Shown: piece after piece, positions 12,524 through 23,607 of the stretch | Layout: the number at the start of each line of letters is the position of its first letter | How positions within the stretch are numbered: position 1 is the stretch's first letter | Assembly: GCA_900660155.1 (NCBI GenBank) | Contig: CABFPE010000765.1 | Coordinates: 22,607 to 86,606 of the forward strand | Direction of reading: 5' to 3' | From: Hofstenia miamia | Lineage: Eukaryota; Xenacoelomorpha; Acoela; Hofsteniidae | Length of the DNA: 64,000 nt | Made by a program: the position numbers and the translations under genes | The notes under the pieces: model-generated | What the model was told of the DNA's origin: nothing | Database searches by the model: none | What the model saw: only the letters and a program-made list of their open reading frames with translations

Positions 12524-12887
12524 GTCTATTGTATCTTTTTGTAAGATGTTTATTTCATGCTTATTTCAAGCTATTATTAATTTTCGCTTCTCCAGTAGCG
12601 AATCTTTTAAAACTTGGTCTCCTATAATTTGATTTGACTTTTGCCGTACTAGTATTTAATAATACACATTTTTAGAATGTCAAAAATTCGATCTTCAAGC
12701 ACATTAATTTGCTCATCAACTGTTATGCCTTTCGAACAAATCATCCCAATTAGTGTCATTTACAATACGTCTAATTACAAATATCAAATTGATTTTTAAG
12801 CGGATACTTAACCTTATTGTAGGTTGTGAAGTTTGGTATCAGGGTTATGGCCATATGGTATAAAGTATTGCTATTCCCAATTGGGGG

Positions 12888-13326
12888 TTACATTTGCAAT
12901 TTATAAACTTCTTTTTGTGATATATATGCTACATCCAGTTCGCTTCCATTAGGATAAAAAGTGGGTCCGTTTACAAAGTTTTCTAGTTGGAAATTCTCCA
13001 AAACTGCAAAAGACTTTTGAATTGCATCTCCAAGAACAATAGTAAATGCATTCTTATGGCTTTTTGACATCTGCGTCATCATACATCGTAGTTCCTTATT
13101 GCATTCAGACTTGTTTCTTTTTGGGGGTAGGTAAAGGTTTATTATTATGACACATCCATATATTTTTTTGCAAAAAGCTAGGTCTACAAATCAAAACAAG
13201 TATTTCAATATTTGTTGTGGAAATTTCTTTTAGTACCCTGGGAGTGTTAATGCTCCGTTTTTTACTAACATATATTAATAAACCTCTTTCTCCACTCTTC
13301 CTGAAAATTTGCAAGATTCCGATCAA
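12888..13326 (-). mobile_element. LINE apurinic-type endonuclease region
   Basis: Two minus-strand frames show endonuclease-like blocks: GERGLLIYV near 13270 and NFQLENFVNGPTFYPNGSEL followed by DVAYIS near 12930-13000. These match the mid and late parts of the APE-type endonuclease of LINE ORF2, and they lie between ORF1 and the RT in the expected order. Frames are broken between the blocks. Confidence 0.65.
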
Positions 13327-14130
13327 GCCTATAATGTAATAATTCTCAATTAATACTATTGAATTTGGGGCATTATTTTTAAGCTTTGTTTCATTTATAC
13401 AGGCAATAGCGTATGAATTTTTGCAAGGATACTCCTAAATTCCAAATATTTCGATACTATTCCATCAAACATTGTTACTGAAAATGCTTGGAAATTATAA
13501 TTTCGAAAGTTCATGCGTATTGAGTCAATTGACAATCTTGGGCATTTCCTTCATACGATTTAATGTCTCTAATTTGTGATTTGTTTGGGATCTTTACCTT
13601 CTTCAATTAATTCCCTTCTTTTCTTTAGAATATTGTTTTGAATAATTTCTTCTTTAGTTAGTCCTTGTGATATGTATGGGTTCTTAAAGCCACAGTAGTT
13701 CTTGAGGGCACTGTGGTTTGTCAGAATAAAGGCGTACTCCAAAGGTGTCCTTTAATTTTACATGAAGTAATCTCGGCTATTTCCTAGATTCGTTATATCT
13801 ACCTCTTCGATAAATATCTGATATCTGTGCAATGCGTTCACCACCTAGGTATTTTAATGTTTTCAACTTTTACATAATCATCTTCTAAAGCATCAGTTTA
13901 CTTCCTTTTCTACTCTCTGGTAAATTACTTATTCTAATATCACGAAGTGTTTGACATTTCTTTTCTGAGCTTTCAGGTATTCATGAAGTTTTAGATTGTA
14001 TATTTGAATTTCTTAAAATTTCAGAATAAGTTGTACCATTTCCACTGAAATGTTAGTCATGGTCTTCTGATGATTTAATGCTATCAGTAATATTCGATTC
14101 ACTAAAGTTTGTTGTACAGGTATCACACAT

Positions 14131-14386
14131 TTATATGGCAGTACCAATTAAAAGCTTTTTCCTACTTTTAAGCAAATTTAGACAAGAATCATCGATTCCC
14201 ACACATTCTGAATGAAAGTGTGCTTGACATTTGAAGTTTCTTATTTCTATTTGGTTAACGACGTTATAACATTTTTGACATTTTCTGATTGCATCCTGTT
14301 CTTCTTTGGTATAAGCACTGCACATTGTGCCGCAACTATTAATAGTTAAGGTGCTTTGCTTTTTACCACATTAAATGCAATAAGAC
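14131..14386 (-). mobile_element. LINE ORF1 with PHD-like zinc finger
   Basis: Read leftward from about 14386, the frame gives CxxC-type spacing, then RKCQKCYNVV, KCQAHFHSECVGIDDS. The Cys4-His-Cys3 layout with HFHSEC is PHD-like, as in ORF1 of several LINE clades. One stop interrupts the first part; the part from 14325 down is open. It is the 5' end of the element whose endonuclease and RT follow to the left. Confidence 0.65.
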
Positions 14387-14457
14387 ATTTCTGAGAAAGC
14401 TAGTATGTACTTCTGGTAAACATTGATAAATAGGTACTGACGGGATTAAATAAAAAT

Positions 14458-15300
14458 GAAAAAGGTAATTGACCTTTATGATATGATGACGTCACAAATG
14501 GGGAAAAATATGAGGAAAAAACCATGCCTTTCCTTGGATTAGGGGGCATGTAAGTAGAGAGCTGTTAACTGCGAGAAGCTAACAGCAAAACTTGAAATGT
14601 ACAGGGAAAATTCAGATATTGTTAAAGCGATTGAAAACTACACACATGGAATGAATCCAGCTCAACCACAGGTAATGAAAACGGTAACTGATCTTTATGA
14701 TATGATTACAAAGGGGGAAACATGAGGAAAAACTGTGCCTTTCCTTCAGTTATGAGAGTATGAGAGCAATGCCCAGTAGACACAAAGCCGCCAATTCAAT
14801 GCCAAAACGACATAGTTATTTGAAACATCAAAAGCTACTAAAACGACACAGGAAAATACAATCATTATTTGTACCCTGACATTTGGAAGCACTTACCACT
14901 AACATGCGAACATCCTTCAACAAGTTCTTATAAATTGCATATATTTGACTTGTACATAAGCATTAATTACAGTTGTTGTTACATGTATTATAATAAATGC
15001 TATTGTAGAAAATGCATTGCACTTGGATAGTTGCATTATACTTGTGTTTACAATGCAAAATTGATAATTGTAAGTTGCGAAACACTAAGACAATAAAATG
15101 CTAGCAATAAATACTTCCTAAACTTTGAAAAACATACGTAAGGAAATCGAAACTAAAACGACCCAAATATTGATGAACTACACACGTCAAACCGACGTTG
15201 TAACGATGGGCTTGTTCTACCTGGGTGGGCTGTTAACTGGGTGATGAAATGTAAGCAAAATACAGTGAAAATTCATATATTGTTAGAGCAATTGAAAACA
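14458..15300. repeat. 219-bp tandem duplication split by a MITE
   Basis: The block starting GAAAAAGGTAATTGACC at 14458 recurs as GAAAACGGTAACTGATC at 14677. Both carry ATGAGGAAAAA followed by TGCCTTTCCTT. The continuation of unit 1 (CTGTTAACTGCGAG, then CAGATATTGTTAAAGC) resumes for unit 2 only after 15226. The second unit is therefore interrupted by about 454 bp of foreign DNA. Unit 1 also holds a TGACGTCA palindrome at 14487. Confidence 0.75.
14772..15225. mobile_element. Short MITE with CCCAG termini
   Basis: The left end CCCAGTAGACACAAAGCC matches the inverted right end (CCCAGGTAGAACAAGCCC when reversed). The insertion point is confirmed by the tandem repeat it splits. It contains no coding frame. 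The CCCAG start is shared with the MITE at 6077, so the two may use related transposases. Confidence 0.65.
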
Positions 15301-15627
15301 AAACAAACCGTCCTCGACAACAACTTTAATATGAAGTGTGAATCCTTGGTTTTTATAACTTTTTAATAACGGTGACACCAAGACCATGAGAGTTCTGGGG
15401 TTAATTTTTTCTATTCATTCTTAACTATTTTCCTATAATCATCGCATTTGCTGGGTTTTTGTTCTGAGCTTAGTCTTTTATGATTTGCCTCGATTGCCTA
15501 ATGGATTTAAGTCTGGGCTCTTTGTAGACCAGTTTATTCCTAAATATGCTCTTGTGGCAAATAAATTTTACCATTTAGTGTAGCATCATCCAAGAAAGAA
15601 CACTCAAAACTCTATCGATGATTTATG
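15301..15627. other. Gap without recognisable gene
   Basis: Nothing assignable was seen. A 15-mer near 15573 (GTGTAGCATCATCCA) recurs at 21674 beside the 96-bp direct repeat, which suggests a shared repeat edge. Confidence 0.4.
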
Positions 15628-15975
15628 TTAATTCTTGGAAAATGCATTTATTAATTTTGATAGTTTAATTTCGGCAAGTAGTAGTCGCCAAAATGGTTTG
15701 ACAAAATTACGTGTGGACGATACGCCTGCACACAGTTCTGCAAAGCCACGCGGTACGCAGAAATTTAAACCGTGGGAAAACCAAAATTGAAATAAGGCGA
15801 CTGGTACTTGTTTAGCAGCATTTAATCGGTAAATATGTTTTAGTAAATTTTGTATAAATAGAAAACCACGAGCTGTGAATATGATGAACATTAACCTCGT
15901 TATATTTTCATTGATTATTGCGGTTTGATTAATTAATACTTTATGCGCAGCTAAACGGTTTTCTGTGTGCAACAA
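15628..15975 (-). CDS. Open frame of 115 codons, unrecognised
   Basis: This is one of the longest uninterrupted frames of the window, in a GC-richer island (15.65-16.14 kb). The peptide is rich in hydrophobic residues (for example LMFIIFTARGFLFIQNLL) and has no motif I know. On the opposite strand, 15981-16143 is open and ends at a donor-like CATC|GTAAGT, so plus-strand coding is an alternative reading. It could be an exon relic of either strand or chance. Confidence 0.2.
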   Translation of the reverse strand: MLHTENRLAAHKVLINQTAIINENITRLMFIIFTARGFLFIQNLLKHIYRLNAAKQVPVALFQFWFSHGLNFCVPRGFAELCAGVSSTRNFVKPFWRLLLAEIKLSKLINAFSKN

Positions 15976-16163
15976 TCGTAGTGCTAGCAGTGAAGGAGCA
16001 GTTAATGGGTATCGCGCTCGATTGTTGTAATGCAGTTAGGTTATGGATAGGTGTAGGGATTTTCCTCCCGTTTGGCGCGCACTCAATTCATTTCCTATCA
16101 TGTAGTAACAAATGCAACAAAGGCGTTTTTGCCATCGTAAGTAAATATTACTATTTACATTAA

Positions 16164-16856
16164 CCGAGTTTTAGATCCAAATTATGACGAATAATGTGAC
16201 CGATAATGTGACCGATTTTATAGTTATTTTAATAGTAGTTTGTAGCTAGCCTTTGTATATAGTTTTTAGTAGCTAGCGTTGTGTCTTATTTTTAATATGT
16301 CAGTAGTTTGTAGTTAATAGTTTGTATCGTAGTTTATTAGATGTAGGAAGCTGCTCTATATATTAAATAGTTTTTACGTAATAGCAGCTAGTGTCTGTCA
16401 TTGCAAACAACTACTGACATTATACGAATTGAGCTTGAGCACTAAGTCGATTTGTGTTCATAGTTTATTTCACTCATTAGGGCACACATAACAAACATAG
16501 TTTTCATGAGACTGAGCTGAGTTGGAATCACAATGGATCGAATCTGTAACTACGAAATGGATGGAGTTGTTGGCAGTTCTGGCGAACCTGTTATGATCTC
16601 AGTGACTTGGCGTCGGGCAAGTGCGCCCAGAGATTTCAGTCCTCTTCAATCGATGAAGTATCTAAACAATACTACTTACTAATTGTTATTGGAACATCTG
16701 TTAGTGCAGTGTGGAATACACAATTAAAAGGACAGAAGAGGAAATTTAGATAATACTTACCCCGTGATAGCTGGCGCTGATCCCTGGATTGATTCTCCAA
16801 ATAGATTATCTAGTTATGAAGTGTTAGTTTCACCTGGGTAGCGATATTACATTAGC
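16164..16856. other. Gap with short internal repeats
   Basis: At 16189-16330 there are small direct repeats (AATGTGACCGAT twice, TAGTTTGTAG and GTAGCTAGC repeated). No gene was recognised. The left end of the Tc1 copy that follows could not be found here. Confidence 0.45.
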
Positions 16857-17800
16857 ATGGTGACATGGGTCACTGCCGCATTAAATTTAAAAGTCTTTCC
16901 GACAAAGATGCGATGCGTTTCACTGTTTCACGTTGTATCAATGACTTCGTTGAAAACCGATTTGCCGGGAACAAAGCCATTGATCAGCAAGTACAACAAG
17001 GCTGCAAAACTGACCTATGTTGAATTTCATGTTCTTTGGAGTGTAACTGCTTGGAATAAGGCGCACCTTAGCGATAATAGTAAGTTTAATTTAGTTGGGC
17101 TTGATTGTAGGCAGGTTATTTGTGGGATTCTTGGAGATGATTGAACTCTAGTTCTGTAAATAAATCAATGAATTTGACAAGAGGAGGATTTGTCATGGTC
17201 TAGAAAATTATTTTATTTATAGAAATTTGGCCACTGATCAAAATAATTAGAGCTGTGACAGCAAATGTGTATCGCATTCTTTTTGGACAACACGTTTTCC
17301 TTCAATTCAGCCATCTCCAAATCGGTCAACCATATTTCAATACGAGACTGCGCCATGTCACACTGCTAAACGGATAAATAATTATTTGCAACAGGAGAAT
17401 ATTTGAGTAATGAAGTGGCCTCCATAAAGTCCAGACTTAAATCCTATAGAAAATCTGTTGTGCATCATAGGAGAACAAATTCGGAAGAGAAACCCAGCAA
17501 CTGCTACGATTTATGGAACATAATAAAGATGAATGAAAGAAGTAACCCAAGCACTTTGTACATTGTCTTGCAGTAGTAGTTTTTCAGAAGTTATGAAAAA
17601 CAAAGGATTCCACATTTCATATTAAATGTTTATCAAACATTCGTAATGAATTATTGAAAGTTTCTCAATTAATTTTGATTCAATATGCTATTTTATTTTC
17701 ATCATTATCTTATTTGCATATTACCACTTTTTGTTGAATTGTATTTTCTAATATAAGTTAGAAACTATTTGACAAATGATTGAAATTTTTCTACTGAGTG
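16857..17800 (+). mobile_element. Decayed Tc1-like transposon, DD34E
   Basis: Blocks in order are HVLWSVTAWNKAHLSDNSKF and NLVGLDCRQV (around the first catalytic Asp, near 17030-17110), YETAPCHTAKR (the second catalytic position, Glu instead of Asp in this copy, near 17340) and SPDLNPIENL (catalytic Glu, near 17440). The spacing corresponds to 34 residues, the usual DD34E. The right terminus reads, inverted, CACTCAGTAGAAAAATTTC, followed outward by TA, at 17800. The left terminus is not recognisable. Stops and the lost Asp make it inactive. Confidence 0.75.
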
Positions 17801-17978
17801 TATATTACACATAGATGCCTTGGATAAGATGAGTATGATTAACCTCCCTGAAAAAATTACATATATATATGAAAAAATCAAAATCGTTCTCTTATTTTGC
17901 TTGCTACTGTATACATATTATGCATAGATTTCAAGTAGAATTTCCCTACATTTTTTTTCTAACTTAACTGTTTTTTAG

Positions 17979-18110
17979 GTGTCCGATCACGATAAGGTCA
18001 CTCCAATCAATGTCGAGATGAGTCGATCTACACTTGAGGCAATGGTAGATGGCTTAGGCAAAATTAGAGATCAACTCAACAATATTGCACAGAAATCTCA
18101 GTCAAATTGA
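17979..18110 (+). CDS. COMMD9: COMMD9-like protein, last exon
   Basis: After a pyrimidine-rich tract and acceptor TTTTTTAG, an open segment encodes 43 residues and stops at TGA (18108-18110). Its core, VTPINVEMSRSTLEAM then VDGLGKIRDQL, closely matches the C-terminal end of animal COMMD9 (VTVELSKETLDTM, LDGLGRIRDQL), which closes the COMM domain. COMMD9 is part of the Commander/CCC endosomal sorting complex; the COMM domain mediates COMMD-COMMD pairing. Upstream exons were not found; the preceding 18 kb is filled with mobile DNA, so the intron is long or the rest lies outside the window. Recognition is by memory of the family. Confidence 0.8.
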   Translation: MSDHDKVTPINVEMSRSTLEAMVDGLGKIRDQLNNIAQKSQSN

Positions 18111-18672
18111 GTCAAATTCCACGTTATTATATTATGGTGCTATTGAATGTATTGTAGATTTCATTACTGATTTTTTATAGTTTATCAATTTTGTGTAATT
18201 TAAAAATTAATTTGAAATTGACATGCTCATGCTCTCTCAAAACTGTGACTCAAATTTTGGATTTTTAGTATTTAAGCTTGAATTATTTGCACAATGTTTT
18301 GATATGTAATTTCCGAATTTTACTAATTTTATTAAACTCAATCTGTATGTCAGTTAATTCATAGATTTCGGAAAGATGATCTGCAAAGTTGCTTAGAATG
18401 CTCCTTTCCTAATCTAATACTCTGCTAGCAAATCTTGTGCTTAGCAAAAATTATGGTCGATAACTGAGCGCTGTGATTCGACTAAGTGTTGAGTTTGTTT
18501 AGACTAAGATATTATTGCATTGAGGTATTTTCCGATAAAATCGTAGTTTAAATCTCCAGTGACAGCAATAAAGCTTTCCCAGAAGTGCTGATCATTGAGC
18601 CTAAGTACTCTGACACGAATTCAATGTTCTTTTCAGAGACATGAACTCTATCCAATGCCCTTGNTAAGATAT
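18111..18672 (+). other. Presumed 3' UTR and flank of COMMD9-like gene
   Basis: This follows the COMMD9 stop. A polyadenylation signal AATAAA lies at 18567-18572. One ambiguous base (N) is at 18664. No other gene was seen. Confidence 0.45.
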
Positions 18673-19397
18673 TTTTTATTCAGATAAATATTTACAATTA
18701 AAAACTGCTAATTTATCTCACTAGCGTCAAAAATATAGAAACATATATACAAATACATACAAAAACAAAAAAATACTATACAAAAATCTAACAGGCTAGG
18801 GAGAAACTAATATGAGATTTCAAGTAATCATTGTTGTAGAATTTATATGCTAGTCATGATTGGTCTGATAAATACTTTTGCTTAAGGTAAATTTTAATTA
18901 GAAATTCGAAAATTAGTCAAAAGAAGCAACAAATCTGAAAATATATTGTACACATTTGAATTATATGTAAGCAAAATGATGCATATAAACAGGATTCTTA
19001 AAAGTATTTTTCGAATCCAAGTCCACATACTAAAATCGCAATATCCTTGTATAAGCTTGTTGGATACAGAAATAATTGTTTCCAGGCTTGGGCATTGTTC
19101 TAAAGGCTCTGAATAACAGAATAATAGCACTATATTTTACAAATTTATTTTGAAATCTAGCACATCAAATTGTTAGTTTTTTAGGTTGTAGAGTAGAAAA
19201 TTTGTTAAAAGCAAGACTGCCTACTGTTAATATACAGCAGATAAGGCTTTTAAAAGCAAATTTGCCATCTCTGTATATCACAGCAAAATTGTATACACGT
19301 AAGGTTATTATTAGGCATATTATATGTAACGTTAAACTATTGTGGTAGTACATTGGCATAGTTAAACACCTCAACAAAAGCTGCTAATACTACACTT
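18673..19397. other. Gap without recognisable gene
   Basis: Very AT-rich, with frequent stops in all frames. It could be 3' non-coding DNA of the LINE at 20.1-20.4 kb (minus), but nothing proves this. Confidence 0.35.
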
Positions 19398-19976
19398 AAA
19401 TATAAAGCAAAATTTCAAAAATATAAAGAAAGATTTTAAAAAAATTTACTTAAAATGTTAAAAAAAATTACCAATATGCAGCTAAAAAATGAAGACATTA
19501 TTAAAAAAATAAGAAGTTGTGATATATTGGATTTACTACAATAAATAATTATGTAAATTATGTAAAAAAAAAAATCAGTTGTAAAGTTACGAAATACAGT
19601 TGATTATTGTGTTCTATCAATTAATAACATAACAAAAGTTAATATTAAAGATGTAATGAAAATATTGATATTCACTATATTAACACAAAACACCACTATT
19701 TTCCTTGAAAATTGTTTAGTCTACATATATAAATGTAATGCAAATGGACATCAACTAATCCTTTTTTTACCACAGGGTGGAGTAGCAATCTCGTGCATAA
19801 ATGGAGTCATTTCTATTTCACGATTGTAACAATTGCAAGATTAGAGGATTTTTCTGGCTACTATGATCATTTTTGGGCCATTATCAACAAAATTATAAGT
19901 CGTGAAATTGAATAAATTTTTGTTGGGTGGTTTTAAAAATATGCTTTATATTTTTGAAATCTTGCTTTATATTTTT
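19398..19976. mobile_element. MITE-like element with about 45-bp inverted repeats
   Basis: The sequence AAATATAAAGCAAAATTTC followed by AAAAATATAAAG at 19398 is matched in inverted orientation at 19931-19976 with few mismatches. The 0.58-kb interval has no coding frame. Superfamily and target duplication are unclear. Confidence 0.5.
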
Positions 19977-20076
19977 GGAAAACACTGTAATAACCTGAAG
20001 TACAAAAAACAACAAAACACAACAACAAAAACTTGGATGTAGAATTTACAGTTTACCCAGTTTATTGCTAATTATT

Positions 20077-20380
20077 TTAACTAATGATATTTTTTGAAAA
20101 ACTGAAATTCTTTCCATGACCCCGTAGAACCGATTTTGGGATAGGTTGCTTACAGAGGTAGTCATTGATTTGCAATTTCTTGCGACTTTTGATTCGTTTT
20201 ATTTCAATTAGTAAGTTATTCCATAGTTCAATTGTTGAGTTTAAAAAGGAATCTTTAAGAAAATGCTTTTTAAACTTCACTTTTCTGAATTTAGAAGTCC
20301 TCGAATATAGGTTGAATGCGCATATAACGGGAATTGTAGTTTACTGTAAGGTGCGTTCATGAACGCTGATTTGAAATATC
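20077..20380 (-). mobile_element. LINE ORF2 C-terminal tail
   Basis: The minus-strand frame reads SFLNSTIELWNNLLIEIKRI and ends INDYLCKQP. This is the 'F..S.i.lWN.Lp.eik......f....YL' tail found at the end of many LINE ORF2 proteins. No RT core is left upstream within the readable part. Confidence 0.6.
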
Positions 20381-21578
20381 CCAAAATTTTATTAATAAAA
20401 AGTATCTTATGAATAGGGCGACCAATAGGTCTATAAAGTCAATAAAGCTTAATAGGTCAATTGTAGTTCTTATCTATAGGTAATTACATCATACAGCTGT
20501 AATAAAATTGAATTTTTGGGCTGATTTGTAATTCAGAGGTTTACTAAAGTTTATGAATATTTTTCCCTATTTGAATCTATAGTAAATGAAAATAAAATTC
20601 AATCCTAACTACTGCGTCTGAATTGCTAGATTACAAAGTAATTCCTAGGACAGACTTGTGTTGAAATTTCACGCTAGAGTCTGAGAGAGAGTTCAGCCAA
20701 TCAAAACACCAGATACTGAAATCTTTCCAGTGTATAATGATATCCATTGTAATTTAGTCGAGCTTATTGGATTTCAATGAATGTTCACTTGACACCTGTA
20801 AGTGTTCAATTTTACTATTCTCAGAAATTTTAATCTAATGAAAGTTACAATGTTTCTGACAAATGCAATTGTTGTGTGTTTACTAAACGCAATTTTAGTT
20901 AAGACTACCATTACAATTTAGTATAGATGTTTGTTCACTCTCTTGTTATCTCAGCTTACTTTAAATTTTAATATTCCTTGTACCTCACTGTACTAAGAGC
21001 TATTTCTAAAAATGTATTTATAGAACAAGAAAGGTAAACTGCCTTATCAATTAGTTAGTTAGAAATTCCTTAACTTTAATTCCTAAATAATTATTAAAAA
21101 TTTCAAATACAATTGTTCTTTCACAAAGTATTTGAAATAAAAGTTTTTCGGATTGTTCTATTATTTTATTTCTCAGAAGTCCTAGTCAGAGCTTTTTGAC
21201 CTATTCTAGAATAACGCCTCAATACTTAGAAAGTTTATTAAGTGTTCACTTAACATTATTTTTTTCCTTATTTATTATGGCAACCACTGGAAAATTAGTC
21301 AATTTTTAAAAATATATTTTGTAAAGGAAATAAATTTATGTTTTGCAGGAAATATTGGATACTGTGGCCTAATGTTTTCAAGTTTCTTTGTAGAACCTAA
21401 AAGCTTTATTCTCACTTCCAGTAGATAGAACTTTAGGGAATAGCATAAATGTCAGAATTTACTAAAAAGGTATTTTACGTTTTGTGTTAGAAGTTTCACA
21501 ATTTAAAATTACCTAAAAGAGTTTAACTGTTTATGACTAATGTTTTGCCGTTTCTAATCAAAGAAGCACATTACTATT
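20381..21578. other. Gap without recognisable gene
   Basis: AT-rich sequence with no domain, no terminal repeat and no exon that I can support. Confidence 0.45.
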
Positions 21579-21674
21579 AAATGTTAACTCATACTAATTT
21601 ACACACAAAATCTTTAATTAGCTAACTTAATTTAAAAGGGAAATAAAGACTTAGTTAAACTATTCTATTCTTGT
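21579..21674. repeat. 96-bp direct repeat, left copy
   Basis: Begins AAATGTTAACTCATAC and ends CTATTCTATTCTTGT. It is nearly identical to 22862-22957. Together they bracket the solo LTR at about 100 and 160 bp distance. Confidence 0.85.
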
Positions 21675-21776
21675 GTAGCATCATCCAACAAATAAGCTGC
21701 TAAAGAAGAAAGTCAGCTAAAGAAGCTTAAGATCAAATTTAAAATGTGATTAGAAATAGATTTTAATGTAGAGTCA

Positions 21777-22699
21777 TTTGGGGAATTTTGCGAAATTTTA
21801 TAGAGAATTTATTTGAAATATTTTTATTCTACGTCAGTGTGACGTCACACCGATAATTTTGATATTAGGTTGTATTGTTAGTTTGTTGTCCCCACTATGG
21901 TGCTGATTAGTATTGCTCAAATTGAATTTGCGAGGGAAACGAATTATCTAGCATGATTAAACTATGCTGACAACTCTATTGTAAACAAAGGCAGGTAATG
22001 AACGCATTTTTGTATAAAACTGAGAGAAAGTGTAGACAAAAGTTAATTGAGTTTATCTAGCTTCAACTACTGTTTTACCTTTGTATTTACTTTTTATTAT
22101 TAGTTTGATATGAAAATAATTGCTTAAGTTCGGCGAAAATTTGGGAGTGCTTTCTCAAGTACAGAGCAACAAGTAGCTCCTGGAGGTCTTCTAGACTATG
22201 CAGCCCAAATTGTGGACCAAGTAGGTTATGCATACAGTTAGGTATACGATAATAATAAAGCTCTTGTTTGAAGTTCAACATGTACATGCACTTATAAAAT
22301 CTAACACTGTGATGATACTATGCTGTTGGCTAGTGTGAATGTCTGGTAATTACAGACGATTTAATAGTGAGATGAGAGATAACAATGAAAATGAGATCCT
22401 TTATTTTTTGATGTGAGATAGAAGTTAAAAGTGAGACAAATAGGGTAGCACCAGTCACTAAGGTTAAGCACTTTACTTCATCCTGGAGACTTCACTTCAC
22501 CTGGAAGCCATATGAATTGGTCATCTTGTATTTACCTAAAGTAATTACTTACTTGGATGAATTACTGATGTTATATCTATAAGTTCTTTGCTATTCTACT
22601 TCCTGGAATCAGGGCTGCTTTTGTATGAATGCTACTTAAACCTTCTGCAGAGTCAATTAGTTTTCTAGTTAAATTACCCTACCAGCCCATGATTCTACA
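21777..22699 (+). mobile_element. Solo LTR of a Ty3/gypsy-like element
   Basis: The 923-bp unit begins TGTAGA and ends TCTACA, the inverted ends of an LTR, and has a 4-bp target duplication TTAA on each side (21773-21776 and 22700-22703). Homologous copies lie at 27673-28546 (minus) and 62455-62967 (plus); only the last is followed by internal sequence. A TGACGTCA palindrome sits at 21840-21847 and an AATAAA near 22254. Divergence from the second copy is high, so it is old. It is a remnant left by LTR-LTR recombination. Confidence 0.85.
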
Positions 22700-22861
22700 T
22701 TAAAACTTATTATCAACTTAAATTTGTTTGTATAATGCAACCAAGAAATATTAGTGCAATTAATTATGAATTAGTAGTTGTTGATCCTACTAATTTTGGC
22801 AAAACGAAGGGGGCGAAATTGCTTCCATTATTTTTAGCCATATTGGCAGATGAACAATTCA

Positions 22862-22957
22862 AAATGTTAACTCATACAAATTTGCACCCAAAATCTTTAA
22901 TTAGCTAACTTAAATTAAAAGGGAAATAAAGACTTAGCTAAACTATTCTATTCTTGT
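22862..22957. repeat. 96-bp direct repeat, right copy
   Basis: Partner of 21579-21674. The preceding 22736-22861 is open on the plus strand and coding-like (INYELVVVDPTNFGKTKG), unassigned. Confidence 0.85.
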
Positions 22958-23607
22958 TCAAATAGAATATTTATAAGCTACAAACTCTTTAATTTAATGT
23001 GAATTCTTTGATATAAAATCAGTTAGAAATTCAATAGGTGTTCTGACCTTAACTAAATTTCTTGGGGTATATATAACAACTTTGACGACACATGGTCATT
23101 GATTGGATACCACAAACTCTTGATAATTTGTTTCCAAAAATAGGTGATATTTTTGATTTGCAATACATTAGTGGGGTCTCCTTAAGTTTGATGTTTACGT
23201 GAAGGAGTTACAATTTTTACTACTAAATTCCTTTGGACAATGGTTTAGAACATCTCATAGAATTGCTAAGTTTTTATTTCATATGAAAAAAGTACTTAAT
23301 GATTTTTCTTTGTCTTTTAAATTTCATTCTTCTACATCTGAAGTGTTTAGCTTCCAGTAACAATTTTTAAGTCTCATGAAATTTATCAAAATTAGATTTA
23401 GTTGATTTTGTATTTTTCTTCATCAGCAATTCTTTATAATGTTTAAATTCCATATTTATCACACATCAAAGCAACCACGTCAACCTTATTCTTTCTGAGT
23501 TATTATCTTATTATTAAACTTCATCATGTGTTTGTCATAATAGCTTAAAAATGCTTAGCAATAACATAGAGTGAAATTGAATAGTCAGATTTGTTTAAAT
23601 TTCTGTA
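22958..23607. other. Gap without recognisable gene
   Basis: AT-rich, probably the 5' flank of the LINE ORF1 that follows. Confidence 0.4.

Noticed and set aside
16753-16800. ATACTTAC resembling the 5' end of U1 snRNA
   Set aside because: Only the first eight bases agree; the following bases do not match U1.
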